A DNA stretch of 64,000 nucleotides. Source: Flavobacterium cupriresistens (GTDB lineage: Bacteria > Bacteroidota > Bacteroidia > Flavobacteriales > Flavobacteriaceae). The position numbers and the translations under genes are program-made. This document shows positions 42,222 to 52,514 of this stretch, piece after piece; within the stretch, counting starts at the first letter, position 1; every line of letters begins with the position of its first letter. The stretch spans positions 5,084,001 through 5,148,000 of the forward strand of contig NZ_CP087134.1 in assembly GCF_020911925.1 (NCBI RefSeq). The letters run 5' to 3'. Under the pieces are notes generated by a model. It searched no databases. It was not told the origin of the DNA and worked only from the letters and a program-made list of their open reading frames with translations.

Positions 42222-42689
42222 ATGAAAACAGAAAACAACAAATTCGCAAAAGCCGAAATGCTGATAAGAAAACCTGTTTCAGAAGTTTTTCAGGCTTTTA
42301 TAGATCCGGAAATCACAAGTAAATTTTGGTTTACCAAAGGCTCCGGAAAATTAACAGAGTACCAGCCAATCGAATGGGTCTGGGAAATGTATGGTTTTTC
42401 GTTGACGGTTTTAACAAAGGTCATAGAAGAAAACAAAAAGATTGTCGTTGAATGGGGAAATACCGGAGAAACCACAACAGTAGAATGGATTTTTACCCCA
42501 TTAAACGAAAATGAAACTTTTGTAAGCATTACAAATTCAGGTTTTGTTGGCGATACAGACAAAATAATAGATCAAGTCAGGAACTCTACCGAAGGCTTTA
42601 CATTGGTTTTAGCCGGAGCCAAAGCATATCTAGAACATCAGATTCAATTGAATTTGGTTTTAGATCGTTTTCCTAAAGGACTGGCTTGA
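42222..42689 (+). CDS. SRPBCC-domain protein
   Basis: A 155-residue AHSA1-like protein (FAKAEMLIRKPVSEVFQAFIDP, TSKFWFTKGSGKL, NSTEGFTLVLAGAKAYLEH). The ATG at 42222 is chosen; an upstream in-frame ATG at 42132 would translate the degenerate TTTCAGG repeat tract and is unlikely. Confidence 0.8.
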   Translation: MKTENNKFAKAEMLIRKPVSEVFQAFIDPEITSKFWFTKGSGKLTEYQPIEWVWEMYGFSLTVLTKVIEENKKIVVEWGNTGETTTVEWIFTPLNENETFVSITNSGFVGDTDKIIDQVRNSTEGFTLVLAGAKAYLEHQIQLNLVLDRFPKGLA

Positions 42690-42734
42690 GTGAGCTGTTT
42701 CTTGCGAAATGTGTGTTGTGAAATGTATCTTGTG

Positions 42735-42991
42735 AAATGTAAAATATTTTACTTAGCATGTCATTTCGACTTTAGGAGAAATCACACCAGAGACTCCGTT
42801 TCTATTTTCCGCAATCTTGTCATACTGAGGAACGAAATATCTCCGTTCGCTGAATCGATACCGTTGAGCTTCACTTTACGGATTATCACATGAAGATACT
42901 TCGTTCCTCAGTATGACAAACTGGGCGTGAGCTGCGTGTGGGATTTCTCGTACCTCGAAATGACAAAATTCAGACACCCTTGAAACCAGTA
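42735..42991. repeat. Long direct repeat, copy 1
   Basis: Starts with AAATGTAAAATATTTTAC and ends near CAGACACCCTTGAAACC. The unit has its own inverted ends: TGTCATTTCGACTTTAGG early and CGAAATGACAAAATTC late. It also carries a GAGGAACGAA / TTCGTTCCTC inverted pair. It differs from copy 2 by a few substitutions only. Confidence 0.8.
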
Positions 42992-43092
42992 ATCAGTAAC
43001 CAGTAATCAGTAACCATTAATCAGTAACCATTAATCAGTAACCATTAATCAGTAACCATTAATCAGTAACCATTAATCAGTAATCAGTAACC
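42987..43092. repeat. Tandem 14-base repeats
   Basis: About five near-perfect copies of AGTAACCATTAATC plus shorter AGTAATC variants join the two long direct repeats. There are no unique spacers, so it is not a CRISPR array. Confidence 0.75.
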
Positions 43093-43110
43093 TGAAACTT
43101 GAAACTTGTA

Positions 43111-43367
43111 AAATGTAAAATATTTTACTTAGCATGTCATTTCGACTTTAGGAGAAATCACTCCAGAAACTCCGTTTCTATTTTCCGCAATCTTGTCATA
43201 CTGAGGAACGAAGTATCTTCGTTCGCTGAATCGATACCGTTGAGCTTCACTTTACGGATTATCTCATGAAGATACTTCGTTCCTCAGTATGACAAACTGG
43301 GCGTGAGCTGCGTGTGGGATTTCTCGTACCTCGAAATGACAAAATTCAGACATCCCTGAAACCAGTA
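43111..43367. repeat. Long direct repeat, copy 2
   Basis: Same order of elements as copy 1, 376 bases downstream, without indels between the matching landmarks. The nested inverted repeats suggest a mobile or folded RNA element that was duplicated with its flanking tandem repeats. Confidence 0.8.
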
Positions 43368-43539
43368 ACCAGTAATCAGTAATCAGTAATCAGTAATCAG
43401 TAACCTGAAACTTGAAACCTGTAAAAATGTAAAATGCGAAACATCAAGTGTGAAACTTGAAACATAAAACGTTTAAAAACGAAAAATATAAAATGTGAAA
43501 CGTGTAACTTGAAACCTAAAACCTGAAACAATAAAACCA

Positions 43540-43908
43540 ATGAACATCAAAAAACCCACAACCATAAACGAATACATCGGTTCTTTCCCAAACGACGTGC
43601 AGGAAATTTTAGAAAAAATACGAATGACGATTCAGAAAGCGGCTCCTGATGCCAAGGAAAAAATCAGCTACTCCATGCCTGCTTTTGATCAAAATGGGAT
43701 CGTTGTATATTTTGCTGCTTTCAAAAACCATATTGGTTTATATGCTTTGCCAAGTGGACATGAAACTTTTAAGGAAGAACTTTCAAAATACAAATCCGGA
43801 AAAGGATCTGTCCAATTTCCTTTAAACGAACCGATGCCTTTTACTCTGATAACCAAAATTGTAAAATTCAGAGTAAAAGAAAATTTAGAGAAAAAAGGAA
43901 AAATATAA
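43540..43908 (+). CDS. DUF1801/YdhG-like protein, copy 2
   Basis: A 122-residue protein: TINEYIGSFPNDVQEILEKIR, APDAKEKISYSMPAF, YALPSGHETFKEELSKYKSG and GSVQFPLNEPMPFTLITKIV match the YdhG iron-chaperone-like DUF1801 group. Distinct from the 36838 family member. Function unproven. Confidence 0.8.
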   Translation: MNIKKPTTINEYIGSFPNDVQEILEKIRMTIQKAAPDAKEKISYSMPAFDQNGIVVYFAAFKNHIGLYALPSGHETFKEELSKYKSGKGSVQFPLNEPMPFTLITKIVKFRVKENLEKKGKI

Positions 43909-44032
43909 AGTATGGAAATACACTGCATATCACCTACTCTATTTTGTTAATAAAACTTATATTTTAAGAAATTTAAGCACTACATATTCTTTTATCTTTG
44001 AGTTTTAAAAACTAAAAAAAACGGAAGCTGAA

Positions 44033-45139
44033 GTGCACAAAAAATTATACGGACTAGATCATTTAAGAACATTTGCAATCAGTTTTGTTTTTTTATTCCA
44101 CTATCAAATTCCAATTTTTGGACATCCGGAATGGTTGACCGATTTTGCTAAATTTGGCTGGACAGGAGTAGATTTATTTTTTGTATTAAGTGGTTTTTTA
44201 ATCTCTTCTCAACTTTTTTTTCAAATAAAAAATGGAACCGAAATCTCGTTTAAAGATTTCTTTATAAAACGTTTTTTCAGAATACTTCCGGCTTTTTGGT
44301 TTGTTACAGCAATCTATTTTTTATTTCCTTTTTTCAGAGAGAAAGAAGCACTTGCTCCCATATGGAAATTTGCGACTTTTACACAGAATTTAGGCCTAAA
44401 CATCCAAGATTTTGGGACTTTCTCTCATGCCTGGTCCCTTTGTGTGGAGGAGCATTTTTATCTGATATTGCCAATCGTACTTCTCTTTTTACTTAGAAAC
44501 AACCAGTTTTATAAGTCCTACTGGATTTTAATTGTCTTATTTGCTTTTGGTTTTGCGATTCGTTTTTATAGTTGGCAGCATTTATACCTTCCTTTTATTG
44601 AAGCTGAAAATTCATGGCTGTATTGGCACAAATACATCTATTATCCTACTTACAACCGCTTAGATGGACTTTTGATTGGTGTTTCTATCGCCGGAGTTTA
44701 TCAATTTATGCCCGATTTATGGGGAAGGCTTTCAAAATTCGGGAATTACTTTTTAGCCATTAGTCTATTTATACTAACCGCTGCCTACTTTTTATGCATG
44801 GAAGAAAGATCTTTTTACGCTTCTATTTTTGGGTTTCCACTTGTCGCTTTAGGATACGGATTTATGGTTTTGGGTGCCATATCTCCAACCAGTATTTTGT
44901 ACCAATGGAATTCTAAAACAACCTCTTTTATTGCAGCACTTTCCTATGGAATTTATTTAACCCACAAAGGAATTATTCATATTACCCAACAATTACTCCT
45001 AAAACTTACTATTGATATTGATAGTAATTTATCGCTATTAATTAGTACTCTTTCCTGTATTATTGCTGCATTCCTACTTCATCAGACAATTGAAAAGCCC
45101 TTTATGAGGTTACGTGCAAAATTTCTAAAAGAGAAATAG
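44033..45139 (+). CDS. Acyltransferase 3 family membrane protein
   Basis: A 368-residue protein with about ten membrane segments, starting with GTG. The family motifs are HYQIPIFGHP (catalytic-type histidine near residue 23), GVDLFFVLSGFLIS, and RFFRILPAFWFV. It would O-acylate a sugar or envelope polymer, acting from the inner membrane. Stands alone. Confidence 0.85.
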   Translation: MHKKLYGLDHLRTFAISFVFLFHYQIPIFGHPEWLTDFAKFGWTGVDLFFVLSGFLISSQLFFQIKNGTEISFKDFFIKRFFRILPAFWFVTAIYFLFPFFREKEALAPIWKFATFTQNLGLNIQDFGTFSHAWSLCVEEHFYLILPIVLLFLLRNNQFYKSYWILIVLFAFGFAIRFYSWQHLYLPFIEAENSWLYWHKYIYYPTYNRLDGLLIGVSIAGVYQFMPDLWGRLSKFGNYFLAISLFILTAAYFLCMEERSFYASIFGFPLVALGYGFMVLGAISPTSILYQWNSKTTSFIAALSYGIYLTHKGIIHITQQLLLKLTIDIDSNLSLLISTLSCIIAAFLLHQTIEKPFMRLRAKFLKEK

Positions 45140-45145
45140 GTTATA

Positions 45146-45508
45146 TTACTTAAATTCCCCAAAGTGCCACAAAACACCGGACGGGTCGTGCAAAAAACAT
45201 TCCCTTCCCCAGTCGAGATTTCGAATTGGTGTTAATTTTACTCCGGCATATTTCTCTGGAAGATTTAAGGCTAAAAGTTCCTTGTAATAACGGTCAACAT
45301 CATCGACTTCTAAGAAAATCATCGTGTTTTCTATCCACTCTTTAGCATAATAATCCTGAAGGTAAAATGCCGTTTCTCCAGATTTGAAAACAGAGAAATT
45401 AGCTTCTAATACCCCTTCTTCAAAACCCAAATCACGATAAAAACGTCTTGATAATTCAAAATCTTTTGCTCCGATAAACGGTCGTATTGACTTGATTTTA
45501 TGTTCCAT
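45146..45508 (-). CDS. VOC-superfamily protein (glyoxalase/bleomycin-resistance fold)
   Basis: A 120-residue protein: SIRPFIGAKDFELSRRFYRDLGFE, then FLEVDDVDRYYKEL and CFLHDPSGVLWHFGEF give the paired beta-alpha-beta modules. The likely final metal ligand is in WHFGE. Convergent with the acyltransferase gene, six bases apart. Confidence 0.8.
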   Translation of the reverse strand: MEHKIKSIRPFIGAKDFELSRRFYRDLGFEEGVLEANFSVFKSGETAFYLQDYYAKEWIENTMIFLEVDDVDRYYKELLALNLPEKYAGVKLTPIRNLDWGRECFLHDPSGVLWHFGEFK

Positions 45509-45551
45509 GATATCTTTTTTAAATTAATATCGTAACGCTAAAAATCCGGTT

Positions 45552-46295
45552 TTACTTATTAGAACCAAGCTGACTACGCAAATCAACATTCAGGCTATAT
45601 TGCTCTTCCACCGGAATAATTTTTCGGGAGTTTTTATTAATATCTCCTCCTTCTTTTGACCAAAGAAACGGATAAAAGTTAAAAACCTCGTCTCCTTTTA
45701 ATTTTGAAACCTCTTCTCTCCATCCTTTCCATCTGTTACCCTCATAAAATTTATCCAAATCATTATAAAAGCAAAATTGCAAAAATTCAGTATACGTAAT
45801 ATCAAGTGGTTCGTATTCTAAATTATCAGGCGAAAAATAATATATCTTTCCTAAATCTGTTCCAAGTCCGCCACCATTTAAGAGATAAAAACCGCCTATT
45901 GCATCATCTGCCACGATCAAAAAGGAAGGTGCTTCTCCAAATTCCTTAAATGCTTTTCCCTTGTTCCAATCCGGAAGTGTGCGATTAAATTTTGTATTTC
46001 CGGAACCTAAAATTCTAATCCATCCATCATCAATTAAAAGGCCTCCTGTCATAAAAACTATAGCCCCCATTGGTGATTGGGTCGTAACTTGTGTTTTGTA
46101 CAATACTTCTTTTGCTTTTGCCGCATCAACCGGTAAAATTTCAACTTTATTAGTTGCTGTTTTAATCCAACCTTCAACAACTGTCCAGCCCGGGTCTGTT
46201 TTGTTTATGAGTTTATCTACTGCTTGCATTTTCGTTTGAGCTGTTGTTACAAAAGTTATAGATAGTGCTATAACGGCAAAAAAATTTCGTGTCAT
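45552..46295 (-). CDS. Exported DUF2625 family protein
   Basis: A 247-residue protein from the ATG at 46295, which gives a clean signal peptide (NFFAVIALSITFVTTAQ). DUF2625 marks: DPGWTVVEGWIKTATNKVEIL, GALVFMTGG-like GAIVFMTGGLLIDDGWIRILG, and FYLLNGGGLGTDLGKIYYF. Function unknown. Confidence 0.8.
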   Translation of the reverse strand: MTRNFFAVIALSITFVTTAQTKMQAVDKLINKTDPGWTVVEGWIKTATNKVEILPVDAAKAKEVLYKTQVTTQSPMGAIVFMTGGLLIDDGWIRILGSGNTKFNRTLPDWNKGKAFKEFGEAPSFLIVADDAIGGFYLLNGGGLGTDLGKIYYFSPDNLEYEPLDITYTEFLQFCFYNDLDKFYEGNRWKGWREEVSKLKGDEVFNFYPFLWSKEGGDINKNSRKIIPVEEQYSLNVDLRSQLGSNK

Positions 46296-46327
46296 TGTCA
46301 AGGGTACCAATTCTTATTCTATTTTTC

Positions 46328-48475
46328 TTAATTTTTCTTCAATATACTTCCCAGACCTCTACCAATTTGCTCAATCGCCTCAATACTTTTCTTAAGCGGC
46401 GTTGCGGTAAAATCTTCGTAGGCATCCATGGCACTTTCTTTACGATCGTCCTGAGGATATACCAATATTATGTTATTATCATCAAATGATTTTTCAAATT
46501 TCTGAGGTAATTTGTCAAAGATCGACTGGTACGATACCGAACCTTTACGGGATAAATTAAAAACAATTAAGTCGGTTGGTTTAATTTCATCCGAAATAGC
46601 ATCAAAATCTTCCCAATCCAAAATACTTTTAAAACCTAGTTTTGCATTTAATCTCAAATTAGCCGCAATTTGCGTAATGGATTGATGCGTTTTATACTCG
46701 GCATAAATAACGATCGGGATGCTTAATTCCTGAGACAATCGACTTATTTTTTGCAGCAAAAGATGAAATCCGATTCCTCTTTCTGAAAAAGGCGGACAAA
46801 TAAAAACCAGCCTTTTTTCTTCTATGAATGTTTTCTGAAATCTGCAGATAAACAAACTCTTATCTACATTATTGATTATTGAATCTACGTTTTCTCCAAA
46901 AATCTTATCCAGAAAACCTGTTTTTCTTGGCCAGCCGATAATCACAATATCGGACATAATTTCTTTTGAAGTACGCGCAATTCCACTTGCCGGATTGTGG
47001 TCAATTCTGGCGATTGTGGTGATTTTTACTTCAGAGGCAGAACCTTGAATTACAAATTTATCAACCGCTTTTTTATATTTTAAAATATTAATTTCGGCCT
47101 GATCGTTGTTCGGAACAATCGTTAACAGCGTCACCGGATTTTTCGATTTTTTATCCTTTATCAAAAGAGCAAAATCCAAAAGACTGGAGGTTGCCGAAGT
47201 TTTAGCCAGCGGAATCAAAATGTGTTCTTCTAAAGTCTGGTCTTTATTAGCATCTTCCGTAGAAACTTCTTCTTCGCAAATTGCAATTTTTTTAGCCGCT
47301 TTTTCAGTGGCAAAAGAAGCCACAATACAGGTTATCAGAATTAAAATAATTGTTCCATTTAAAATATTTTCATCCAGAATTTTCGCTTTAAATCCAACCA
47401 GGATAACCGCCAGAGTTGCTGCTGCGTGCGCACTACTCAATCCGAAAATAAGCTGTCTCTCGGTTTTTGTGTATTTAAAGACTACTTGTGTAAAAAACGC
47501 CGCAATCCATTTTCCAAAAATAGCTACAACACTCAGGGTTCCTGCCACGATTAAAGCGGTCGGCCCACTTAGAATTACGCTAATATCAACCAGCATCCCA
47601 ACAGAAATCAGGAAAAAAGGAATAAACAAAGAATTCCCAATAAACTCGATTCTGTTCATTAACGCAGAAGAATGCGGAATAAGAGGATTTAATGCCAAAC
47701 CGGCAACGAAAGCACCAATTATAGGCTCCACTCCCGCTACTTCGGCTAAAAATGCCGCAAAGAAAACAACCGAAAGGACAAAGATATAGTGGGCGTGTTT
47801 TTCACTTTCCAATTTTTTAAAGAACCATTTGGCAATCCTCGGAATGACCAAAAACATGATAGCAGAAAAAATGGCCAATGAAACCCCTAATTTTATCCAG
47901 AAAGCCTGATTCAGATTTCCCTGGCTGCTTCCCATAATTACCGCAAGAATAATCAAAACCGCGGTATCGGTCAAAATGGTTCCTCCCACTGTTATTGCAA
48001 CAGCCTGATTTTTGGCAATTCCCAATTTACTAACAATCGGATACGCCACCAATGTATGAGTTGCAAACATGCTCGCTGTTAAAAAACTGGCATTAAAATC
48101 GTACTGCAACAAATAAAAACAAACCGGAAATCCAATACAAAGCGGGAAAATAAAGGTGAATAAACCGAACAATAAACTTTTATTTCTGTTGGCTTTAAAT
48201 TCATTCATGTCGAGTTCCAAACCAGCAATAAACATAATATAAAGTAGTCCGATGGTCGAAAACAAATCGACCGCAGAGTTTTTTGCCAGAATATTAAGTC
48301 CGTGAGGCCCAATAATTACGCCCGAAATAATCAATCCGATTATACCCGGAATATTTATTTTCTTTAATAAAATTGGAGATAATAAAATGATGAAAAGTAT
48401 CAACGAAAAGATCAATACTGGATTGCTTAGTGGTAATTCGAATTCTTGTAAAAAATGCTTGAAAAATTCTATCAT
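46328..48475 (-). CDS. CPA2-family cation:proton antiporter with USP-like C-terminus
   Basis: A 715-residue protein. Residues 10-400 contain about twelve membrane segments with family marks GLIISGVIIGPHGL, GLELDMNEFKANR, TDTAVLIILAV and VEPIIGAFVAGLALNP. Residues 410-700 are two universal-stress-like cytoplasmic domains (HILIPLAKTSATSSLLDFAL). It exchanges Na+ or K+ for H+ across the inner membrane, probably regulated by the soluble domains. Confidence 0.9.
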   Translation of the reverse strand: MIEFFKHFLQEFELPLSNPVLIFSLILFIILLSPILLKKINIPGIIGLIISGVIIGPHGLNILAKNSAVDLFSTIGLLYIMFIAGLELDMNEFKANRNKSLLFGLFTFIFPLCIGFPVCFYLLQYDFNASFLTASMFATHTLVAYPIVSKLGIAKNQAVAITVGGTILTDTAVLIILAVIMGSSQGNLNQAFWIKLGVSLAIFSAIMFLVIPRIAKWFFKKLESEKHAHYIFVLSVVFFAAFLAEVAGVEPIIGAFVAGLALNPLIPHSSALMNRIEFIGNSLFIPFFLISVGMLVDISVILSGPTALIVAGTLSVVAIFGKWIAAFFTQVVFKYTKTERQLIFGLSSAHAAATLAVILVGFKAKILDENILNGTIILILITCIVASFATEKAAKKIAICEEEVSTEDANKDQTLEEHILIPLAKTSATSSLLDFALLIKDKKSKNPVTLLTIVPNNDQAEINILKYKKAVDKFVIQGSASEVKITTIARIDHNPASGIARTSKEIMSDIVIIGWPRKTGFLDKIFGENVDSIINNVDKSLFICRFQKTFIEEKRLVFICPPFSERGIGFHLLLQKISRLSQELSIPIVIYAEYKTHQSITQIAANLRLNAKLGFKSILDWEDFDAISDEIKPTDLIVFNLSRKGSVSYQSIFDKLPQKFEKSFDDNNIILVYPQDDRKESAMDAYEDFTATPLKKSIEAIEQIGRGLGSILKKN

Positions 48476-48783
48476 AGTTAAATTTTATCTTCTTTATGCT
48501 ATTCCGTTTTTCGTCAAAGGACACCTTATTTTAAATGAAATCTCAGAACTTCGTTTTACTGATTTCTATAAAAAAAATCAAATTCTCCGGCATTTATTTC
48601 CTCACAAAAATACCTAAAAAAAACACGAACTTTTTACGAAAGTTCGATATTAAGAATTTAAATTTACATCGTTGCCAAATTATTAAAATTTAATATCTTT
48701 TTTAACAAAACTGCAACATTAACAAATGAAAATTAAGCTTCTTTGCATTATTCAATTATCTTTGTCTTAATAAAAATTGTACA
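48476..48783. promoter_or_regulatory. Divergent intergenic region with sdaA -7 box
   Basis: 308 bases between the antiporter and sdaA. TATCTTTG at 48757-48764 matches the -7 consensus 19 bases before the sdaA ATG. No gene or strong repeat seen. Confidence 0.5.
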
Positions 48784-50211
48784 ATGGAAGAATGTATCTC
48801 TGTTTTTGATATGCTTAAAATTGGTGTTGGGCCTTCAAGCTCACACACTCTTGGTCCTTGGCGTGCTGCCGAACGTTTTTTAGAAGAATTAAAAGACGAA
48901 TCTATTTTAGACGAAACTGCCAGAGTTAAAGTCGATCTTTACGGATCTCTTTCTCTAACCGGTAAAGGTCACGCCACAGATTTGGCTGTGATGTTAGGTT
49001 TAAGCGGTCAGGATCCTGAATATATTCCGGTGGAAGATATCGCTGGAATTATCAAAAATATTGAAACCAAAAACGAAATCATTCTAGGAAATCACAGTAC
49101 AATTCCGTTTTATTTTCTTCAGGACATTGTTTTCAATAAAGACTTTCTTCCGTTTCATGCAAACGGATTAAAATTTACTGCATACAAAGCCGATAATTCA
49201 GAATACGAATCTACTTTTTATTCTATTGGTGGAGGTTTTGTTGTGAAAGAAGAACGCACCACCGCCAAAATAAAAGAGGAAATAAAATGTGCCTTTCCAT
49301 TCCCTATTCAAAACGCCGTTGAACTATTAGACTATACCGTTACAGAAAACAAATTGATTTCTGAGATTGTGTACGAGAATGAAAAATCAATGCGTTCCGA
49401 AGCAGAAATTCATTCCGAATTAATGCGTATTTGGAACACTATGCTCGAATGTATGTATATTGGTTGTCACTCTGAAGGAATTCTTCCGGGTGGACTAAAC
49501 GTGCGCAGAAGAGCTTTTGACATGCACCAAAACCTAATCGGATTATCGAACTATAATTCTCCACAAACGTGGTTAGAAGAAATTAGAAAAACGGAAGTAA
49601 AATTTCGTCAGATCTTAAAATGGGTAAGTTGTTTTGCACTTGCCGTGAATGAAGTAAATGCCTCTTTAGGACGTGTGGTTACCGCACCAACTAATGGAAG
49701 CGCCGGAGTAATTCCAGCCGTTTTGATGTATTATTTGGTAATCGAAAATCACGATGCCGGAGAAAAAGAAATCAAACAATTTTTGATGGTTGCCGGAGAA
49801 ATTGGAAGTATCTTCAAAAAAGGATCTACAATTTCTGCCGCAATGGGTGGTTGTCAGGCCGAAATTGGCGTTTCGTCTTCTATGGCTGCAGCTGCACTTT
49901 GCGAATTAATGGGCGGAACTCCTGCACAGGTTTTAATGGCTGCCGAAATCGCCATGGAACACCACTTAGGTTTAACTTGTGACCCGATTGGCGGTCTGGT
50001 TCAGATTCCATGTATTGAAAGAAATACCATGGGTGCCATCAAAGCCATAAATGCAGCAGAACTGGCTTTAGAAACCGATTCTAAAAATGCAAAAGTGCCT
50101 TTAGACAAAGTAATCAATACGATGTGGCAAACCGCTAAAGACATGAACTCTAAATACAAAGAAACTTCTGAAGGAGGTTTAGCAATTGCGGTAAACATGG
50201 CAGATTGCTAA
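48784..50211 (+). CDS. sdaA: L-serine ammonia-lyase (iron-sulfur, single chain)
   Basis: A 475-residue enzyme that deaminates L-serine to pyruvate. The beta part opens with [18 protein letters not shown]. The alpha part carries [29 protein letters not shown] and [16 protein letters not shown], whose cysteines ligate the [4Fe-4S] cluster. Fused beta-alpha form of normal length. Confidence 0.95.
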   Translation: MEECISVFDMLKIGVGPSSSHTLGPWRAAERFLEELKDESILDETARVKVDLYGSLSLTGKGHATDLAVMLGLSGQDPEYIPVEDIAGIIKNIETKNEIILGNHSTIPFYFLQDIVFNKDFLPFHANGLKFTAYKADNSEYESTFYSIGGGFVVKEERTTAKIKEEIKCAFPFPIQNAVELLDYTVTENKLISEIVYENEKSMRSEAEIHSELMRIWNTMLECMYIGCHSEGILPGGLNVRRRAFDMHQNLIGLSNYNSPQTWLEEIRKTEVKFRQILKWVSCFALAVNEVNASLGRVVTAPTNGSAGVIPAVLMYYLVIENHDAGEKEIKQFLMVAGEIGSIFKKGSTISAAMGGCQAEIGVSSSMAAAALCELMGGTPAQVLMAAEIAMEHHLGLTCDPIGGLVQIPCIERNTMGAIKAINAAELALETDSKNAKVPLDKVINTMWQTAKDMNSKYKETSEGGLAIAVNMADC

Positions 50212-50221
50212 AATAAAATTA

Positions 50222-50305
50222 TTGCCACAAATTTCACGAATTTACATTAACCTCATAACAGAGAGTAAAAAAACAATTCGTAAAAATTCGTGAAATTCGT
50301 GGCAA
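50222..50305. repeat. Inverted repeat after sdaA (TTCGTGAAATTCGTGGCAA family)
   Basis: Arms 50222-50242 and 50285-50305 are reverse complements over 21 bases with one mismatch (core TTTCACGAATT / AATTCGTGAAA). It may act as terminator for sdaA. Confidence 0.75.
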
Positions 50306-50326
50306 AAAAATCAAAAACAACTCTTC

Positions 50327-51523
50327 ATGAAAAAATACCACTTTATATTATTTTTTCTATTTTCCACATTGGTCCATTCTCAAGATCGATATCACTTAAA
50401 ATCAGACACCAGACTATTCACTTCAAAAAATAATACAGGAGAATTTTTAGGCTATTTCAAGTACGGAGCTGAAATTCAGTTATTATCCGAAAATGAAAAG
50501 GGTTGGTATAAAGTAAAATCAGATAATTTTTCTGAAGGATATGTAGAAGCAAAATTTGTTTCGAAAACCTTAAATGCTGCCGATATTAAAATAAAAGACA
50601 AAGAGAATCCAATCATAGAAGGCAATGACAGCTATTATGGAGGGAACCATCTTTTTGTCTTAGTTGCCGGTTTAAAAGCAAGAGCCTTACCCGACAGAAA
50701 TTCAAAAGTAAAAGAAATTTTATTTACAGGAGATCCCGTTGCGGTAAACTATCTTCCTAAAAATCCGGAAGAATGGGTTAATATAAATGGTAGTTTTACC
50801 CCTGAGTATGCCCAATACACCATAGGAAAGTTTATTGGAGAAAGACCCGATTTTAATGCCTTATTGAAGAATTTTGATCAACTTGATGTTGCTGCCATTC
50901 CCGAACGTAAAACGATTGGAGAACGAATTGTAGAATTGGCTTGGAACAGTGATGTTTCAAAATTAGCTCCAGCGTATCAAAGATATTACGAAGTTGTCAA
51001 GCAATTAAATGACCCCAAACTAATTGCTGAAACCGATCTTAATATTGCTATAGCCAAAGGGTTAGCAAAACCTAAAACCCCTGAACAAATTATGGCTTTG
51101 TGCAAAAAAGCTGAATTTATTCTCAAAGGACAAAAAACAAAATCACTCCATCTTACGCAAAAAGAGCTAGAAAAGACTTTTGGAAAACCAATTAAAAAAG
51201 CAACTATCAGTGATGACTGTGGGATCTATTTAAGCAATCTCTTTTATTATTACCCTGATTTGGAAGTTTCAGTTGATGAAAAACAAAACCAAGCAGAAAT
51301 CATAAAGGTTTTCATCAACGAAAACAACAAACTAGTGCTGAATGCCAATTCAATACTCGACCATTCGATATCAGAAAAAGCTTTTATAGCAAAATATGGC
51401 ACCTATATTGGTGCTTCTATAAAAACGCCACATTATTACACTTTACTATTGGGAGATGGTCATTTTACAATCGAATTTAAAGACGGAAAACTCCTTTCCA
51501 TTGAAATAATCTTTTATTGCTGA
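50327..51523 (+). CDS. Exported SH3-domain protein
   Basis: A 398-residue protein with a signal peptide (to about residue 18). Residues 24-80 are an SH3b-like domain (TGEFLGYFKYGAEIQLLSEN, KGWYKVKSDNFSEGYVEAKFV), and a second possible SH3-like segment follows (residues 105-150, LKARALPDRNSKVKEILFTGD). The C-terminal 200 residues are of unknown fold. It may bind peptidoglycan. Confidence 0.7.
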   Translation: MKKYHFILFFLFSTLVHSQDRYHLKSDTRLFTSKNNTGEFLGYFKYGAEIQLLSENEKGWYKVKSDNFSEGYVEAKFVSKTLNAADIKIKDKENPIIEGNDSYYGGNHLFVLVAGLKARALPDRNSKVKEILFTGDPVAVNYLPKNPEEWVNINGSFTPEYAQYTIGKFIGERPDFNALLKNFDQLDVAAIPERKTIGERIVELAWNSDVSKLAPAYQRYYEVVKQLNDPKLIAETDLNIAIAKGLAKPKTPEQIMALCKKAEFILKGQKTKSLHLTQKELEKTFGKPIKKATISDDCGIYLSNLFYYYPDLEVSVDEKQNQAEIIKVFINENNKLVLNANSILDHSISEKAFIAKYGTYIGASIKTPHYYTLLLGDGHFTIEFKDGKLLSIEIIFYC

Positions 51524-51571
51524 TTCCAATCTATAATTATTCAATACTTTTACATTCTCAAAAAAAATAAA

Positions 51572-52390
51572 ATGTCAGTAGCAAAAAAAGATTATAAAAG
51601 AATCACAACAAAGTCATTGATCGAAATGAAAAGCAATGGAGAAAAAATCTCTATGTTAACTGCTTATGATTTTACAATGGCCAAAATTGTTGATACCGCA
51701 GGAGTCGATGTGATTCTGGTGGGTGATTCAGCATCCAATGTGATGGCAGGTCACGAAACGACTTTGCCGATTACTTTAGACCAAATGATTTACCACGCTT
51801 CGTCTGTAGTTCGCGCTATCGAAAGAGCTTTGGTTGTAGTAGATTTACCTTTTGGAAGTTATCAGTCTGACCCTAAAGAAGCTTTACGCTCTGCGATCAG
51901 AATCATGAAAGAAAGCGGTGGTCATGCTGTAAAACTGGAAGGTGGAAAAGAAATTAAAGACTCTATCAAAAAAATATTAAACGCAGGAATTCCGGTTATG
52001 GGGCACTTGGGTTTAACACCACAATCGATCTACAAATTCGGAACATACAGCGTTCGTGCCAAAGAAGAAGATGAAGCCGAAAAACTAATTGAAGATGCTA
52101 AAATGCTCGAGAAAATTGGTTGTTTTGGTGTAGTTCTTGAAAAAATCCCGGCACATCTGGCCGAAAAAGTAGCCAAAAGTATCTCAATCCCAGTTATCGG
52201 AATAGGAGCCGGTGGCGGTGTAGACGGACAAGTTTTGGTTATTCATGATATGTTAGGAATGAATAACGAGTTCAGTCCACGTTTTTTACGTCGTTATTTA
52301 GATTTATATCACGAAATGACTACTGCAATCGGTCAATACGTAACCGATGTAAAATCCAGTGATTTCCCGAATGAAAAGGAACAGTATTAA
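51572..52390 (+). CDS. panB: 3-methyl-2-oxobutanoate hydroxymethyltransferase
   Basis: A 272-residue enzyme that makes ketopantoate from 2-ketoisovalerate and methylenetetrahydrofolate, the first step of pantothenate synthesis. Motifs: [46 protein letters not shown], and [11 protein letters not shown]. Full length. Confidence 0.96.
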   Translation: MSVAKKDYKRITTKSLIEMKSNGEKISMLTAYDFTMAKIVDTAGVDVILVGDSASNVMAGHETTLPITLDQMIYHASSVVRAIERALVVVDLPFGSYQSDPKEALRSAIRIMKESGGHAVKLEGGKEIKDSIKKILNAGIPVMGHLGLTPQSIYKFGTYSVRAKEEDEAEKLIEDAKMLEKIGCFGVVLEKIPAHLAEKVAKSISIPVIGIGAGGGVDGQVLVIHDMLGMNNEFSPRFLRRYLDLYHEMTTAIGQYVTDVKSSDFPNEKEQY

Positions 52391-52514
52391 GAAAAGGTTC
52401 TAAGTTACTGAGTCGCTAAGTTTCTAAGTTTTCAACTTGAAACCTGAAACCTGAATCTTTTAAAAATCTAAAATCAGAATTCTAAAATCTAAAATCCTCC
52501 CTTAAGTCTTTCTA

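Larger units (their letters stand above)
42690..43539. other. 850-base non-coding region of direct and tandem repeats
   Basis: Two copies of a unit of about 255 bases (42735-42991 and 43111-43367, offset exactly 376) flank and include tandem AGTAACCATTAATC-type repeats, followed by TGAAACxT tracts up to the next gene. No gene is supported; the short open frames are inside repeats. Confidence 0.75.

Noticed and set aside
42690..42893. 67-codon frame after the SRPBCC gene
   Set aside because: Runs through the long direct repeat; the equivalent frame is not kept in the second copy.
42987..43092. Possible CRISPR array
   Set aside because: Contiguous 14-base tandem units with no spacers and no cas genes nearby.
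47106..47789. 227-codon frame on the + strand
   Set aside because: Antisense to the CPA2 antiporter; composition is that of a complementary-strand shadow.
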